Below, piece after piece: positions 14,030 through 26,400 of a DNA stretch of 64,000 nucleotides. How positions within the stretch are numbered: the stretch's first letter is position 1; each line of letters opens with the position of its first letter. The translations under genes were made by a program, and so were the position numbers. Source of the DNA: Ptychodera flava (lineage: Eukaryota > Hemichordata > Enteropneusta > Ptychoderidae); contig NW_027248277.1 of assembly GCF_041260155.1 (NCBI RefSeq), forward strand, positions 9,595,675 to 9,659,674. The letters are read 5' to 3'. Below the pieces are notes generated by a model, which saw nothing but the letters and a program-made list of their open reading frames with translations, was not told where the DNA came from and did no database searches.

Positions 14030-17000
14030 ATATCATTAAAGTAGTCACATTTTTGTGTCAAGGCTGCTGTTGCCGTCAGGGTAAGAAAGTGATATACATT
14101 TGAACTTCGCCTTTAAATAAATATCAACGTTCTCCGTAATAACTTCATGTTGAAACACAATTTTATTATATTACAAAGATTTTTGCATTTTGTGTGTGAC
14201 GGGGAGTAGACATAAAACTTTTAGCTCTGTGAAAATCAGAAATGTCAACCATAGACTGTGAGCTGACCGTTATCGCTCAAAGTTGCCAACCGTGGCACCG
14301 TCTATGTTGCTTGTGTTTCCTTGGCGACCACTGGGCTGCGACCGGTCAGTTTTACTGAGAGCCCGCCTCCTCCCCGTGATGTACACAAAATATTCACCCA
14401 CTCAAATTAACCCTCCCCGTGATTCTGAAAATTTAAGGCGGCGATATCACGTCTACATTTATGCCTGCTATTACAGTATCCGAACTGTGAACGTTGGCCT
14501 GATTTTTGTCATTCAGGTGTGTTTGTTTGTTTGCAATACTTTCCTATGTCCCCCATTTTTATATAAAAACATATAGTCAGTAGCAGTGGTCTTGCGACGA
14601 AGACACGATAATTTTGAATAGTGGAGTATTGCTCAAAACTGACAGAAAGTGATTGCTTCTCGAATATAGTCTGCACCAAGTGCGCGTGCCTAATTATTTG
14701 TATTCACACAGGTGTCGTCTGCCGAATTGCAAATGAGATTTGTTACTGGTTTGATTTTGAAAGTCGGCTCATTTTCTCGAGCTACATAATATGTATCTCA
14801 TGGAGAGTTACAACTGCGTCCGATTTTTATCAAAAAATCTTGATTCAGGGTAGAATTTTGTTATCGTGCATTTTACAGGCGGACTGGACCAAGTGACAGC
14901 TTCTCGTATCGTTTTACGGCTTATTACAAGAGATTAAAAACACGCCACAACGTCAATTCACTATTAATCCAAATTTACGATACATCCGGAGCTTTGACAC
15001 GCACCGTGCCTGTCTTATCGGTCGGTCGCAATAGTGTAACAGTCGAACAGATTACAAATAGCCAAAAATTGTTGTCGACTTTTCGCGCGAAAAAAGCTTT
15101 AAGTCAATATAGCAGAGTTAGCGTGAAGGTTGGCGACGTTTTGCTGTTGATGTTCTCAGGGTTGCGTTACCGCGAGATCTCAAAGGTAGTGTCGCTCTGA
15201 AGCCAGTCTCTCCGTCAATGGCGTTAAACACACTGGATAATTAGACAAAGATTTTGTCATCTCCTCTATGGATTTAAAAGTGGCTTAGTGATGTTACCCG
15301 TGAGTACACTATGATTTCCACCGTAGAACAGTTGTAGTTAGTGGTAGATACAGAAACAGTACTTATGTGTTCAACTTCCCTGTTTTCTGTTCAGAACCCC
15401 AGGCCTCCTTCGTAAGTAGTGCTATGTCGATGACCGGTCCCCATTTATGAAAGTTTCCGTGGGTGTCATATTTGTCACCAAAATTATTTTGCTGTTTTGT
15501 TCTAAAAACATCATCCTACGGCAATTTGAAATGACTTACTGTAGCTACCGTGTGTTGTCAGTTCCCCTGGCGGGGAACTGAAACAGCGTCAGAAAGACAG
15601 AGGCAGGTGCTGGGTATACGAAATGTAGGGCAGGCTGTCGCCACCGATAACCTCATAGAGCGGCCTGGGCGTTGAGAGACAGAGTGGTGAAAAGACAACC
15701 CGACAGTTAGACAGGGACAATTGATGATGACAAAGACAGGTACAAAGACAGAGATAGCGCGAACGGTTATGACAGATATACTAGTAGATAGAAGACAGAC
15801 AGACGGGCAGATAGACGGATAGACAGACGGGGTTGGAGGAAAGCAGGCAAACAAAACACACTGAGGGCGAATCAAGGGTCGAAGATGAAATGACTGGATA
15901 TAGGAAAATAAATAAAATACATCGCACAGAGAGCAAAGATTGCAACTTCTGCCGGAAAGGTTGTAAATACCGGTTTCACTTCTGTGAAAACCAATGTCGG
16001 TATTTTTATTACCTTGTTTCGTTCAGATCACTACTTCAACCGAAGCTCGGTTCCTTATTTGAAATCAGAAATGTTAATTATAGCAGTCAATCAAAATGAA
16101 TCAGGACATGTAAGCATGTGCCGCTACTCAATATTAAACCTAGGATAGTATATTGGGGAAATTTTGTACCCCACCTAAGTCTTCCGGTAAGATAGTCTGT
16201 GTTGCTTGTTTTGGAAGGGGGAGGGTCACACAGTGATACAAAATATTTATTTGAAATTGAAATTACATGTTTGGATTCTCAACATTTAAATTAATTTTCA
16301 TGTGTAAATTTAAACCCTCTGAGATATTTCTGTCCTTCTTCATAGCTATCCTGATCGCACAAAACATTTGTTATGTTTCTGTGTCAGTCACGTGCACTTG
16401 CATCAAAGCAGGTATGCTAAAATTGCAAACTTTTTACACTTGGAAGTTTTTTAATATAAGCTGTTACTTAAGATATTGAGAATGCGGAGAGAGTTAGGGA
16501 TACTCATTAGATCAATGTGACCTGACATAGGGAAACAGCATAAAGTCATTGACCTCTTCTACCGTTTCAACTTAGCTATCTTGGCCATGTGCGTTTGCAA
16601 CCGAGTAGGAAAGTCTTCACATGAACATTCCATTTCATTCGATTGTAAGTTATGCATTCAGGACACAGTTTCAGGTATTATGTGCCTCTTGGACAGATAT
16701 TCCGACTCTCAATTTTTTCCAATACTTTTTCTTGTCTACCGCTCATGGGAGCTCATTTTAAAGCTTTTGGAGTAGGTAAAGTTTTCACCGCCTTAGTTTT
16801 GTGACAAACAAAGATTTCATTCGCCCTACAGTCATACAGGGATTTTGAATTTCAAATGCAGAGTAAATATTCTGTAAATTATTTCTCTATTACCAAAAGT
16901 TGCACGGTGGCCCCCGAATTTTATTGTTGATACAGTGAGAGGAGCGTTGAAACTTTTCTCGAGGAAAATTTGAGTAAAAGTTAAAGTATTTCGACAGCGA

Positions 17001-17190
17001 GACGTCTATTACCTCAAATTAAGCGAAGACAGTGGGTGCAATGGATAGCGAAGTTGCATCCACCCAGACGCCATTCCCCGAATTTTAGAACATAATAGAA
17101 AAGAAACCAGGAATAGACACATAAGCTGTAAAACTGAAAAGAGTACCATGAGACATTTAAAAAACAGACTAGGATAAGTCTAGCAATGAA
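14030..17190. other. No gene seen
   Basis: AT-rich sequence with a CAGA-rich patch at 15690-15840 and one dispersed repeat at 16678-16990. No coding support. Confidence 0.5.
16678..16990. repeat. Dispersed AT-rich repeat family (GGACAGATATTC type)
   Basis: Shares an ordered set of words (GACAGATATTC, GGCTCATTTTAAAGCT, AAGTTTTCACCG, CCATTTTGAATTTCAAA) with 24820-25150 and 46365-46700. Confidence 0.45.
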
Positions 17191-17198
17191 CTTGGAAA

Positions 17199-17636
17199 TT
17201 AGGCCTGGCAGAGCCATACGGGAAACCTCAAAAACCGTGGCATCGTTTTGAAGGCACTGTCAGGGACATCACACCTGTCAAAAGGTATGTCCACGATATG
17301 TGCACAGTTCACCCTACGGTTGATCTTGTCACAGTTGGTATGATCCATATTTAGCTTACTTTCTATAGCCTGGGAGAATCCACTTAATGGTCCTATGGGG
17401 GCTGCCATGTTTTTCAAAACGTTTGATGTTCTGTCGGCCCTGGTCCATATCTTAAGTATCGCCATGTCTCCAATATCACCTGTCGGCCCATTTGATGTTT
17501 TATTGCGGGCACGCGGCGATCTACAACCAATGTTACAACATAGCCCCGGCAATTTTCTGTCTTTCAAGTGACCCTCTGTCCCCCCTTGTACATGAAAAAT
17601 TGTCACGCTTTTTCTGCAATTTAATCGTTTGCACAC
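17199..17636 (-). CDS. Unrecognised 145-codon open frame (doubtful)
   Basis: This is an open frame of 145 codons with mixed, protein-like composition, ending just where the foldback element arm begins. I see no known motif, no signal peptide and no clear splice context. It could be an exon fragment, a repeat remnant or chance. It is listed because it is the longest non-repetitive frame in the left half of the window. Confidence 0.15.
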   Translation of the reverse strand: MCKRLNCRKSVTIFHVQGGTEGHLKDRKLPGLCCNIGCRSPRARNKTSNGPTGDIGDMAILKIWTRADRTSNVLKNMAAPIGPLSGFSQAIESKLNMDHTNCDKINRRVNCAHIVDIPFDRCDVPDSAFKTMPRFLRFPVWLCQA

Positions 17637-19117
17637 AGCAGCACAGCTGGTGATAAGTCTGAACCAGAGGTCAAATCTCGTTTGCCAATTCTGCCTCCAC
17701 CGTCATAAATATCAGATAACTCTCCGACTAAAAGGCATTGGGTTTTTCTCTGATTTTAGTGACAAGTGGGATTTCCTGCTTTGTGTGCCAACTGGTTTTA
17801 TCAACCGGGTGAACATATCAAAGTTTGAATCTTGCAAGATATTGATTTTTTTAAATAAACAGTCTGGTTTTGAGTGATTTTCATTCCATTGTTAAATTCC
17901 ATCGGCAATATTTCGTATGTTGCGCTGCCTCGAATCTAAGATATTCAGCATTTTGTGTGCTCAAACGAAAAAAATGCTTTTTATATTTTCTCTGACATGA
18001 TATATATTCCTGTACTTTGTATATGTACCGGTCTGTCGGTGTGTGTAGACGTGGGACTCTCTGTCCCTCAGAACCAAACTGTCAACAGGGCCGCATCTTG
18101 TTTGCTTCTTAAATTGCGGGGGGTTTTAATTTGCATGAAATCCCCTGCATCTGGCCTGTTTTTTAATTCATTCATATTCTTGTCCTCCTGAGATTTTTTT
18201 TTTTTGATCAGAGCAAAAACCAGAGAAGGAAATAAAATAAAGGCAAAATGGTGTTGGAATGACCGGGGGTTGACAACATAGTACACAATTAGTAAACCGG
18301 TCGCTTTCGGCAAAGTGACCCGAAGCCTTCTATACATCAGCTGCCAAAGCAAGACAGTAAATGTGTATTCGTGTAGAGCTTCGAACCGTAGATTGGCATA
18401 GACTGTGCGTACGGTTGTGCTCGGTCTTACTGGTTGCCATGGGCAGCCGGCAAAGCTTTCGGCGAAGAAAAAGTATGCGTTCTGGTATCAACAGACAGGG
18501 AAATTTTATTCATTTGGTAAGCTTTGAACTTGACTGGTAGGTTGAAGAGTCTTGGTGTTTTCAGAGGGTTTCCGATGGAGAGGGCAAATTCATGTTGTGA
18601 GGATAGAACCGGGGGATTTTGCTGTATCACAGCCTGTGGCTGTATGAATAGGGCAAGCGAAGATACTTCGTAGTGGGAAGTGAGGAACACGAGTCGACTG
18701 GAGAAGACATTTTCAAATCGTCGCAGGAGGGATGTTTCGAGTAGATTTCACTTAGTCACTGAAACTTTGACTGTGTCTAAAGCACGTCGGAATGCTATCC
18801 GACGAATACAAATTCCACTGGTCACAAATTTCGCGAAATCAGCTTATTGAACCTCCCAACTACCTTGCGGAGTACATGTGATTCGATTCCAGAAACTTCA
18901 CCGAGGCGTCTGTTGATTGCTTCGGTCCTCTCACAATGTCGCTGCTACACTACAATAAGTTTTCATGAATTCGCAGCAACAAATCCCACTTGTCTCTGAA
19001 ATCAGAGAAAACCCAACGCCTTTTAGTCGGAGAGTTATCTGATATTTATGACGGTGGAGGCAGAATTGGTCAAACGAGATCTAGTTCAGACTTATCACCA
19101 GGTGTGCTGCTGTGGAG
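17636..19117. mobile_element. Inverted-repeat (foldback) element, ~1.48 kb
   Basis: Arms at 17636-17775 and 18979-19117 are inverted copies of about 140 bases (for example ATCAGATAACTCTCCGACTA on the left and its complement on the right). The 1.2-kb interior has no convincing gene. Confidence 0.55.
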
Positions 19118-19749
19118 TAGATTAAATCGCGCAAAATGCGTTTTGTGCACTGTAAAGTGTGCGCCTCGTAAGACTTTAAAGTTTGCTCAAACTTAAATGA
19201 AATTTGCAACTAATTTCTTCTCAAATAAAGAATAAAAATCAGGGTTTACCGTTCAAAGTTTGGTACTACAGAAACAAATTATATGATAAACGATATTTGA
19301 AATTCAAAATGGCTGCCATCCCTTTCTTAACAGCGTGCGTAATTTTTTTTTCAAAAAACTAAGACGCTTAAAATTTTCTCACTCCAAGAGTTTTAAAATA
19401 TAATATAATATGGTTTATTGCTCTAGAAGGCCACCGGCCCAAATCGCATACATCACAAAATATACAGAAAATAAGTTCCAGTAACAGACACAGAGATAAG
19501 TAAATCATTGATGAACAAAGAATTTTTAAAATGAGCCCCCGCAAGTGGTAGATAAGAGACGTATTGGAAAAGATAGAGTGTCAGAATATCTGTCCATGAG
19601 CCGCAGTCTATACCTGTTTCACAATACTATGAAATATGTGGACCATCGACATCCAATTATAACAGGATGAAGCTAGCGATAAAACGGATTATCATTTGAA
19701 GAAAAAGGCTTCATATGTCTGACGTGATAAGATCACACAAGTAAACCCT

Positions 19750-20250
19750 TGTCTTATTTCGCTATGAAAACAGCATAATAAAACGCGACTTTATCAAAAC
19801 TTGAGAATATTAAATATTTGACAATTTTTTAAAAGGTCACAGGTTAGATATTGAGCGAAGCTTTGTCGGGCCTCATATCTTCCGGTCACTCTGTCAAAGT
19901 TTATCTAGTTAGAACACAAAGTGAAACAGCCGAGTGTATTTACAGGTGCGCCAGAGAATATTTACACGTTGAAATATTGAAAGACAAAATACCTGAGCGA
20001 GATAGCATGGTATTATAATAGGACTGTCAGAGCAAAAGATACAATAATTTTGGTTTCGGAGTGTGGGAGATGTGAAAATATATTTCTAGCTTTCAAAGGT
20101 AGAGAAAGATGTGACCAGTCATTGAACTTAGGACCACAGTACAGCCAGTATGGTCCAGACATTGTCATGCTTTTTCAGCGTGTTGAAATATTTCAACCAA
20201 TAATGTGAAAATACCGTTATTGTATGAGTCCCTGATAATCATAAAATTAA
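19750..20250. repeat. Diverged dispersed repeat, copy 1
   Basis: Shares AATAAAAC, TTTATC, TTTTTAAAAG, GCGAAGCTTTGTCGG and the GGTCA..GTCA stretch in order with 26040-26230. Confidence 0.35.
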
Positions 20251-20290
20251 ATTCTTAATCTGCGCGTCGGAACCAATATCTCTAAACACA

Positions 20291-20314
20291 GTCCCTCCAC
20301 CATTGTGGAGGGAC
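20291..20314. repeat. Perfect 10-bp hairpin with 4-base loop
   Basis: GTCCCTCCAC and GTGGAGGGAC flank CATT. No poly-T or coding context makes it a terminator. Confidence 0.55.
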
Positions 20315-23300
20315 CGTGCTCTAAATGACAAAATTTCAACATCAACTCCGAGCCCGAAGTACGCATGCGCGCACACTCAGACCAGCTTCTTCTTCATCAA
20401 ACTGTGTTTAATCAAGTTGTTCATAAAACATAGAAATAGCGACCTTAGGTGTCGACAAGACGAAAATACGAGGCACTGCACGAACATTTAAATATTTCCC
20501 ACAGAAAATAAACATTCTAGCGTCAAAAACTTTCAAATGCGTGCAGTTTCTCGGATAGACAATTTTATTAAGGTATTTCAAGATTGTTGAAGTGGCGCCA
20601 TCAAAAGCTGAGAACTTTGGCCTGTTAATATAAAGCAACATTCCAAATTTGTTGTGTATGTCGCCATAAATAGAAGTCGGTAGACCGACAGAAGATTTTC
20701 AAACGAGTAGCAGACACAACTGTATGGTATGGCCTATAACTTGAAAGCTTTTCAATAATGTTGAATGCGAAATTCAATAAACTCCAGCGAATGCTAGCGA
20801 CCAGGGCATTAGGATGGAGACGAGGCTAGTAGGCCATGCATAGAAACCAATCATAACTCGAAGTGTGCTTCAACAGGGTCTTTAACGTAACGGTGATATG
20901 TGCGATAAAAAGAACGCGGCTCACCCTGCGGTTGAGCATGGTTTCATTTTGGTACGGGCCACTTGTGGGCTTTTTCAATTGAATGGACGAATCCAAACGA
21001 AGGAATGTGGGAATGTGTGCTTGACAAGAGACTCTTTGTGTTCTCTACAATGTCGTCCACTCTAAATGTTTTCACTTCCCCAAGATTTTATAAGAATTAT
21101 GTGGACTTCCTGTTCAATGCATGTCATAGTGAACAGGGACAGAAGATAACTTCAATTTTACAACAGATAGGCTATTGAAAATGTTTCATAAGTGCAGTCA
21201 CTTCATGTAAACGTCTGCCCAGTTCCCCTTTAGTGATGCAAGTTTTGGGCGACGGGAAATACTCAAAATACTCAATTCTTTTCACTTCCCCAGACTCATG
21301 TTCATACATTTTTCTGTAGAGCTGGGCAACGGGTGTAGATGGCAAATATTGAAACTAGGCTCATATCCAGTGAAAAGGACTGTTGAACACGTGATTGTCA
21401 CGTGTCCAAATCAAACCAGCAAACCCTCGTTTACTTATAAAACAGTGAAACTAAAGTAAATGCGGAACGGGAGAATATTGAACATTTTTTACATTTTAAG
21501 GGGAAGGCCAAAGCATGTTCCGCGACAGAGTGACTGTGGCAGGGAGTCAGCTATTAAGCAAAGATTTCTGTTTCTACGCAGTGTTCGATCAGCGAGTCGA
21601 ACTTAGTGAGCGACTGTCATACATACAAAGTGACACCGCTGTGGGTGACCGGTATGGTTACTTTTCGTTTGTGTGCATCAATCCCCTAGCTGAGAAATAC
21701 CTTCAGATCAGCTTTCATGGCGACTAAAACGCCAGATGTCACTGCAGTTTTACAAAATGAGCAAAGTAAAAGGTGTGCCCGGCGAGAGAAAGAGAGAGGA
21801 CACACGTCATTGAACTCTCCACAGCTGTAAATATCGCGAGGAGTATTAAATACTTTGAATGCAATGACTTCTCTTAACCACAAAATATTACGTTGATATT
21901 CATCTTTGTAAAATCATTATGACGAATTGGAGGATAGAAACTATCAAAATCTGCGTCTTCTCGGGCATCTTATACTAAGAAAAGCCTCGAAGAGGTAGTC
22001 TGGACCCGCATTCCGCATGCGCAATAAATCAAACTGGCCACCTCAACATCTCTATATCTTATTGCAAAGATGAAATTGCCAGCAACAAATTGCCTCAACA
22101 AAATGGACATGCGCCGTAAGGAAAGATGGACAAATTTAGGCTGGGGAAGACGGTTGATCTTGAGCGCCTTAAATTGTCAATACATAGTCAAAGAATTTTC
22201 CAGTCGAGGCAATTCATCTAAAACAGAATTACAACATTTTTCCATCTGTCGCCATCAAGAAAAAACGTTGAAGATATCGCCAGGGACCAGGAGCTAACAA
22301 GATCATAAATTTTCAAAGAGTAGTTTGGAGAACCGTATGGGCAAGAGGTTAACCTAGGAGCACACAAACGATAAATGTAAATTTTCACTCGACCAAAATT
22401 CAAGTGTCAATTACAGCACTTCAGAAAATCTAACGAGTGAAACACTTGGGCACAGAGGTGCAGCTGGTCCCGCAGCAAGTCAAGGGCAGTTTAGCAGAGC
22501 GATGGTATTTGTACGAGGGTTGTCCTCCGGCACATTTGATTTCCTTTGGTATAATCCACTGAAATGTATTTTTATATAGCCGCCGAATCGACATGCCAGA
22601 AAATAGGGGTTCATGTTAACAAAGGTTGTTTTATTGTTCTATATAATTAAATAGGCGCCCATAGGTTTAGCGGTTTAGCCGCTTAATTAAAACATGAATG
22701 TTTTGTGTGTATTAGCACAAACTCGAGACATTTTAATATTCTTCATGTTTTATATATTTTACGGGGCCTGTTGAGGTACGTTCATGCAACTTACTTGCCT
22801 TACTTGCGATATCAAATTAAGTTTATATGCAATTTTCACCAATTGAACACTTCCTGATAATCAGAAATTTTAATCCCTCAGGCTCCCGCAGTCTGTTGTC
22901 CTAAGATTCCTGAAACACAAGTCTTCCATCTCAGGTTAGGGATCTAGAAAATAAATCCCCTCGAGATCCAAATACGTTGACGGTTTGATATTTTGGGCGG
23001 GCCACTTTGAGGATCTCGACGAAAAGTTACAATCAACGAGGAGCTATGCAGAACTTTATCTTAGCGGAGTTATCATGTAAACAAAATTTTTTAAAAATCA
23101 GCATGTCTGCGCATGTCTGAGCATGTTTGTCGCCTGTTGGTCGCATTATTTCCAGGAAAAGTCTTTGAACATGTTGTGTCAAAGCGCGAAGGTGAGCTGG
23201 AATTTTCGTTGAGTACCGGAGACTGCTTAAATATGGTGTAGGCAGCATGAGAACCTGATAAATTATGTCATCAGATAATTCTATATGGGGCAGACCCTTG

Positions 23301-24819
23301 CGAACCGTGACCACTTCAAAACAAAAAAGGTTCAGCAGAAAAGCGCTGGTACATTTCAACACGTACACGGCTAGCCCCTAAATACTCCTTTGGTATGGTC
23401 CGGTAGACATGTCAATTGATAGCATGGGCGAGTCCATGTGCTTTGAACGAGGGTAGATGTTTGACGAAGTCATGATCTCTATCCCACCCGGGTATTTTCA
23501 GCCCTCACTAAATTGAATCGTCACGAAGAATGTGAAACTGAGGCGACAATTTTTCAAAATCTAACCTGTTGCTAATTGTTCTGTACGACACCAAGCACAT
23601 ATGGCCAAAATTAAATATTACAAATATGATAGGTGACGTCATGGCAATCACGAGACGTTTATTGACATCCTCGCCCTCCATATTTGTGATATCGCATGTT
23701 TTGAACATTGTCTTTTACAATAAATTACAGTAGGGAGGTTTCTACTACCTGAGCAATAGCACTCACCAGCACCAAAGGTTTGACCTATGGTCACACCTAC
23801 GGTCACATTTTACCTGACGCATTTACCCAGATTTGCCCTCTTAGAAGTACAAATGTGGGTTTTTTTGTGTTGGCCTCACAACACTCTGTTTTGGTGAAAC
23901 TCGGAGCAGTATTAAAAGTCATCTGCTAGCCAAAACAGAGACACAGCCAAAGGGAAACAACAAGATTGAATTTACGAAAATTTGATTCGAAGGAGATCCA
24001 TATATATTTTGGTCATGTGGGTAATAACTCATCTCAGCGCTTTGTGAGATAAATATGTTTTGGTTACGATATCATGCAATAAAAGATATGAGGTGTAAAA
24101 TCAAAGGTCACCAGAATCAAGTCTTCTCATTTGTAAAGGAACTTCCTTCTATTTATTTCCCACTTTCTGATTCTGGCTAATCTATCTGAATATAACCCTG
24201 CCCATCTGCTTCAAGTTTTTCTGTACATTTGTCTGTCTGTCTGCGTCCATGGCTCGGCATTTCTGCTTGTTTGAGAGAATGACTGTATATGTTTGCTTTA
24301 TTGCTCATGTATCAGTCTGTCGTCTCAACTATTCCCCATCTCTCGCATAGTGCTGCACATGCCTTAGGTCAACTGGGGTCAAACGTAATCAAGCCTCTCT
24401 AATGGAAATTAACATACTTAATCTGAACACAGATATTATCTAAAAATAAATATGCGACATTGCCTTTGGGACAAAATACACTTGCACGCAACTGATGATT
24501 CTCTTGAAAGGCAAATTCTCTACACGGCTAATTGAGTTACGCTAGAATGTAATCTCGGCTGGGTGAGAGCCAAAGAAGGGCCATAAATGAAAATTTGTGA
24601 CCCCCTCAAACCGTTGTAGCGATAAAAAAGTCATATAAGGTTTTGGGTCTTGAATAACATTGCGCTTTAAGGAAAAAAAGACAGGAGACGCCAGGAGATT
24701 GACTCGGTCTCGTTGCCATGAAACCAGCTTCAATAACAACATTTCAGGCTAGCGACGAAGAATGAATTATTTTGTTTTCGTACAAGAATGCCCTTATAAG
24801 ATAGAAGACCGCTCCCGGG

Positions 24820-25150
24820 AGGGGCAGATATTTGGACTCTAAGACTTCAAAGTTTTAGAGTAACTTTTTGGTCTACCACTCAGTTGCGTGGGCTCACTTT
24901 GAAATTCGAGGAGTAAATAAAGTTTTCACTGGCTTAATTTTGTGAAAATAGAAAATTTCATTTTCCCCCATAGAGTTAACACAAGGATGGCGGCCATTTA
25001 GAATTTATAGTGTCGGTAAATTTTGGGATTTTCGTTTCTCAAGCGCCAAATTTTGCAGGATGACTGCTAATTTTCTTTCTTGATTTCGAACTGGAATGCT
25101 TAAATATTCCTTTACGGAAAATTTATACAAAAGTTTAATATTTTCAATTT
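24820..25150. repeat. Dispersed AT-rich repeat family, copy
   Basis: Has GGGCAGATATTTGGACTCTA, CCCATAGAGTTAACAC, GGCGGCCATTTAGAATT and TTCCTTTACGGAAAATT in the family order. Confidence 0.45.
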
Positions 25151-25194
25151 CGGGTCGCGTACCGCCTTTAAGAAATCTCTTTGTCACTAGAAAT

Positions 25195-25196
<2 letters not shown>

Positions 25197-25284
<88 letters not shown>
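25197..25284. repeat. (GA)n microsatellite
   Basis: GA run with an AAGGAG interruption in the middle. Confidence 0.95.
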
Positions 25285-26039
25285 GTTCATTAGCGATATA
25301 AGCGAAATATAGACACAGGGTTGAAGAAGCAGACATGAGGGGCTGTGAAGAAACAAAGCTGATATTTTTAGCAAAGATTTATTGGTGAAAAGTGCGTGAA
25401 ATCCATTTTTATCAGATTTTTCTTAAATGTAAAGTGATTTGTTCACAGTTTGACTTCAATTCAGCTCACTGACCCTACACTCTCGAGCGATAGCCAATGT
25501 ATTTCAAATCTAAATCGAGCAATGATTTGTTTACAATGAGACTTTGAACCAACGCGCTGACCATACAATACAAACACATGAGGGATAATCGAGATAACTT
25601 AAAACGAAAGCTTTCCCAGAGTCTAGGCAGAGCTAGACTAGAGGTCAGCTTGACTGACCCTGCCAACTTCAATGTCAGTATGCTCTACCATCAAACATGT
25701 GTAGAATTCATACAAAGTATCTCCTATGATTAAATCTACATTGTCATGGAGAACTTTTGCAGACTCCGATTGAGTTTTAAAAAAACTTTTTATCACTTGA
25801 TTTAATGGAGACAACTCGAATCAGAACACATTTACAAGCTTAACAGCACATCAAATGGGAAATTAAATCTCGGTTGCAGTGATGTAAGTCTGTAGTACTG
25901 TGAAAATGGAATGCGTTTCACCGCCGTGTAGGAAAAAGTGAGTGGGTGTAGATATAAGATATACGGAAAATTCTGGTGAAATGTGGCGTCGACGTTGTCA
26001 TAGTGACGTCACACCATTCACATCACAAAACGTTTATCA

Positions 26040-26400
26040 ATACTGTATCAGACAGACTAATAAAACATGCCTAATAAAACATTGGGTTTTTAATATTTGA
26101 TAAGATTTTAAAAAATCTCACTGAAGGTCTTTTATTTAGCAAAGCTTTGTCGGCTATACGCTTTCGGGTCAATATGTCAGATTTTTAAAGTCATAAATAC
26201 AGGATCTTGTTCTAACGACTATTTACGGGAAAACTGGTCCGAGAACTAGGCAACGTATGCGCAAATTTAAAAAAATGCGTGCAGATCAGATATAGTGACT
26301 TTGGATAAGTTTTCGATAAAATGCTAAATGTCATTTTGATGTCACTGTTCGGTGGAGCAAAGGATTGTTTCAACTGTGAAGAAAAACAGCCGGCGTGTCA
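26040..26400. repeat. Diverged dispersed repeat, copy 2
   Basis: Partner of 19750-20250. Related TTCAAT..GGACGAATCC words recur farther on near 20980, 27095 and 28055, so the family may be longer than the part I can align. Confidence 0.3.
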
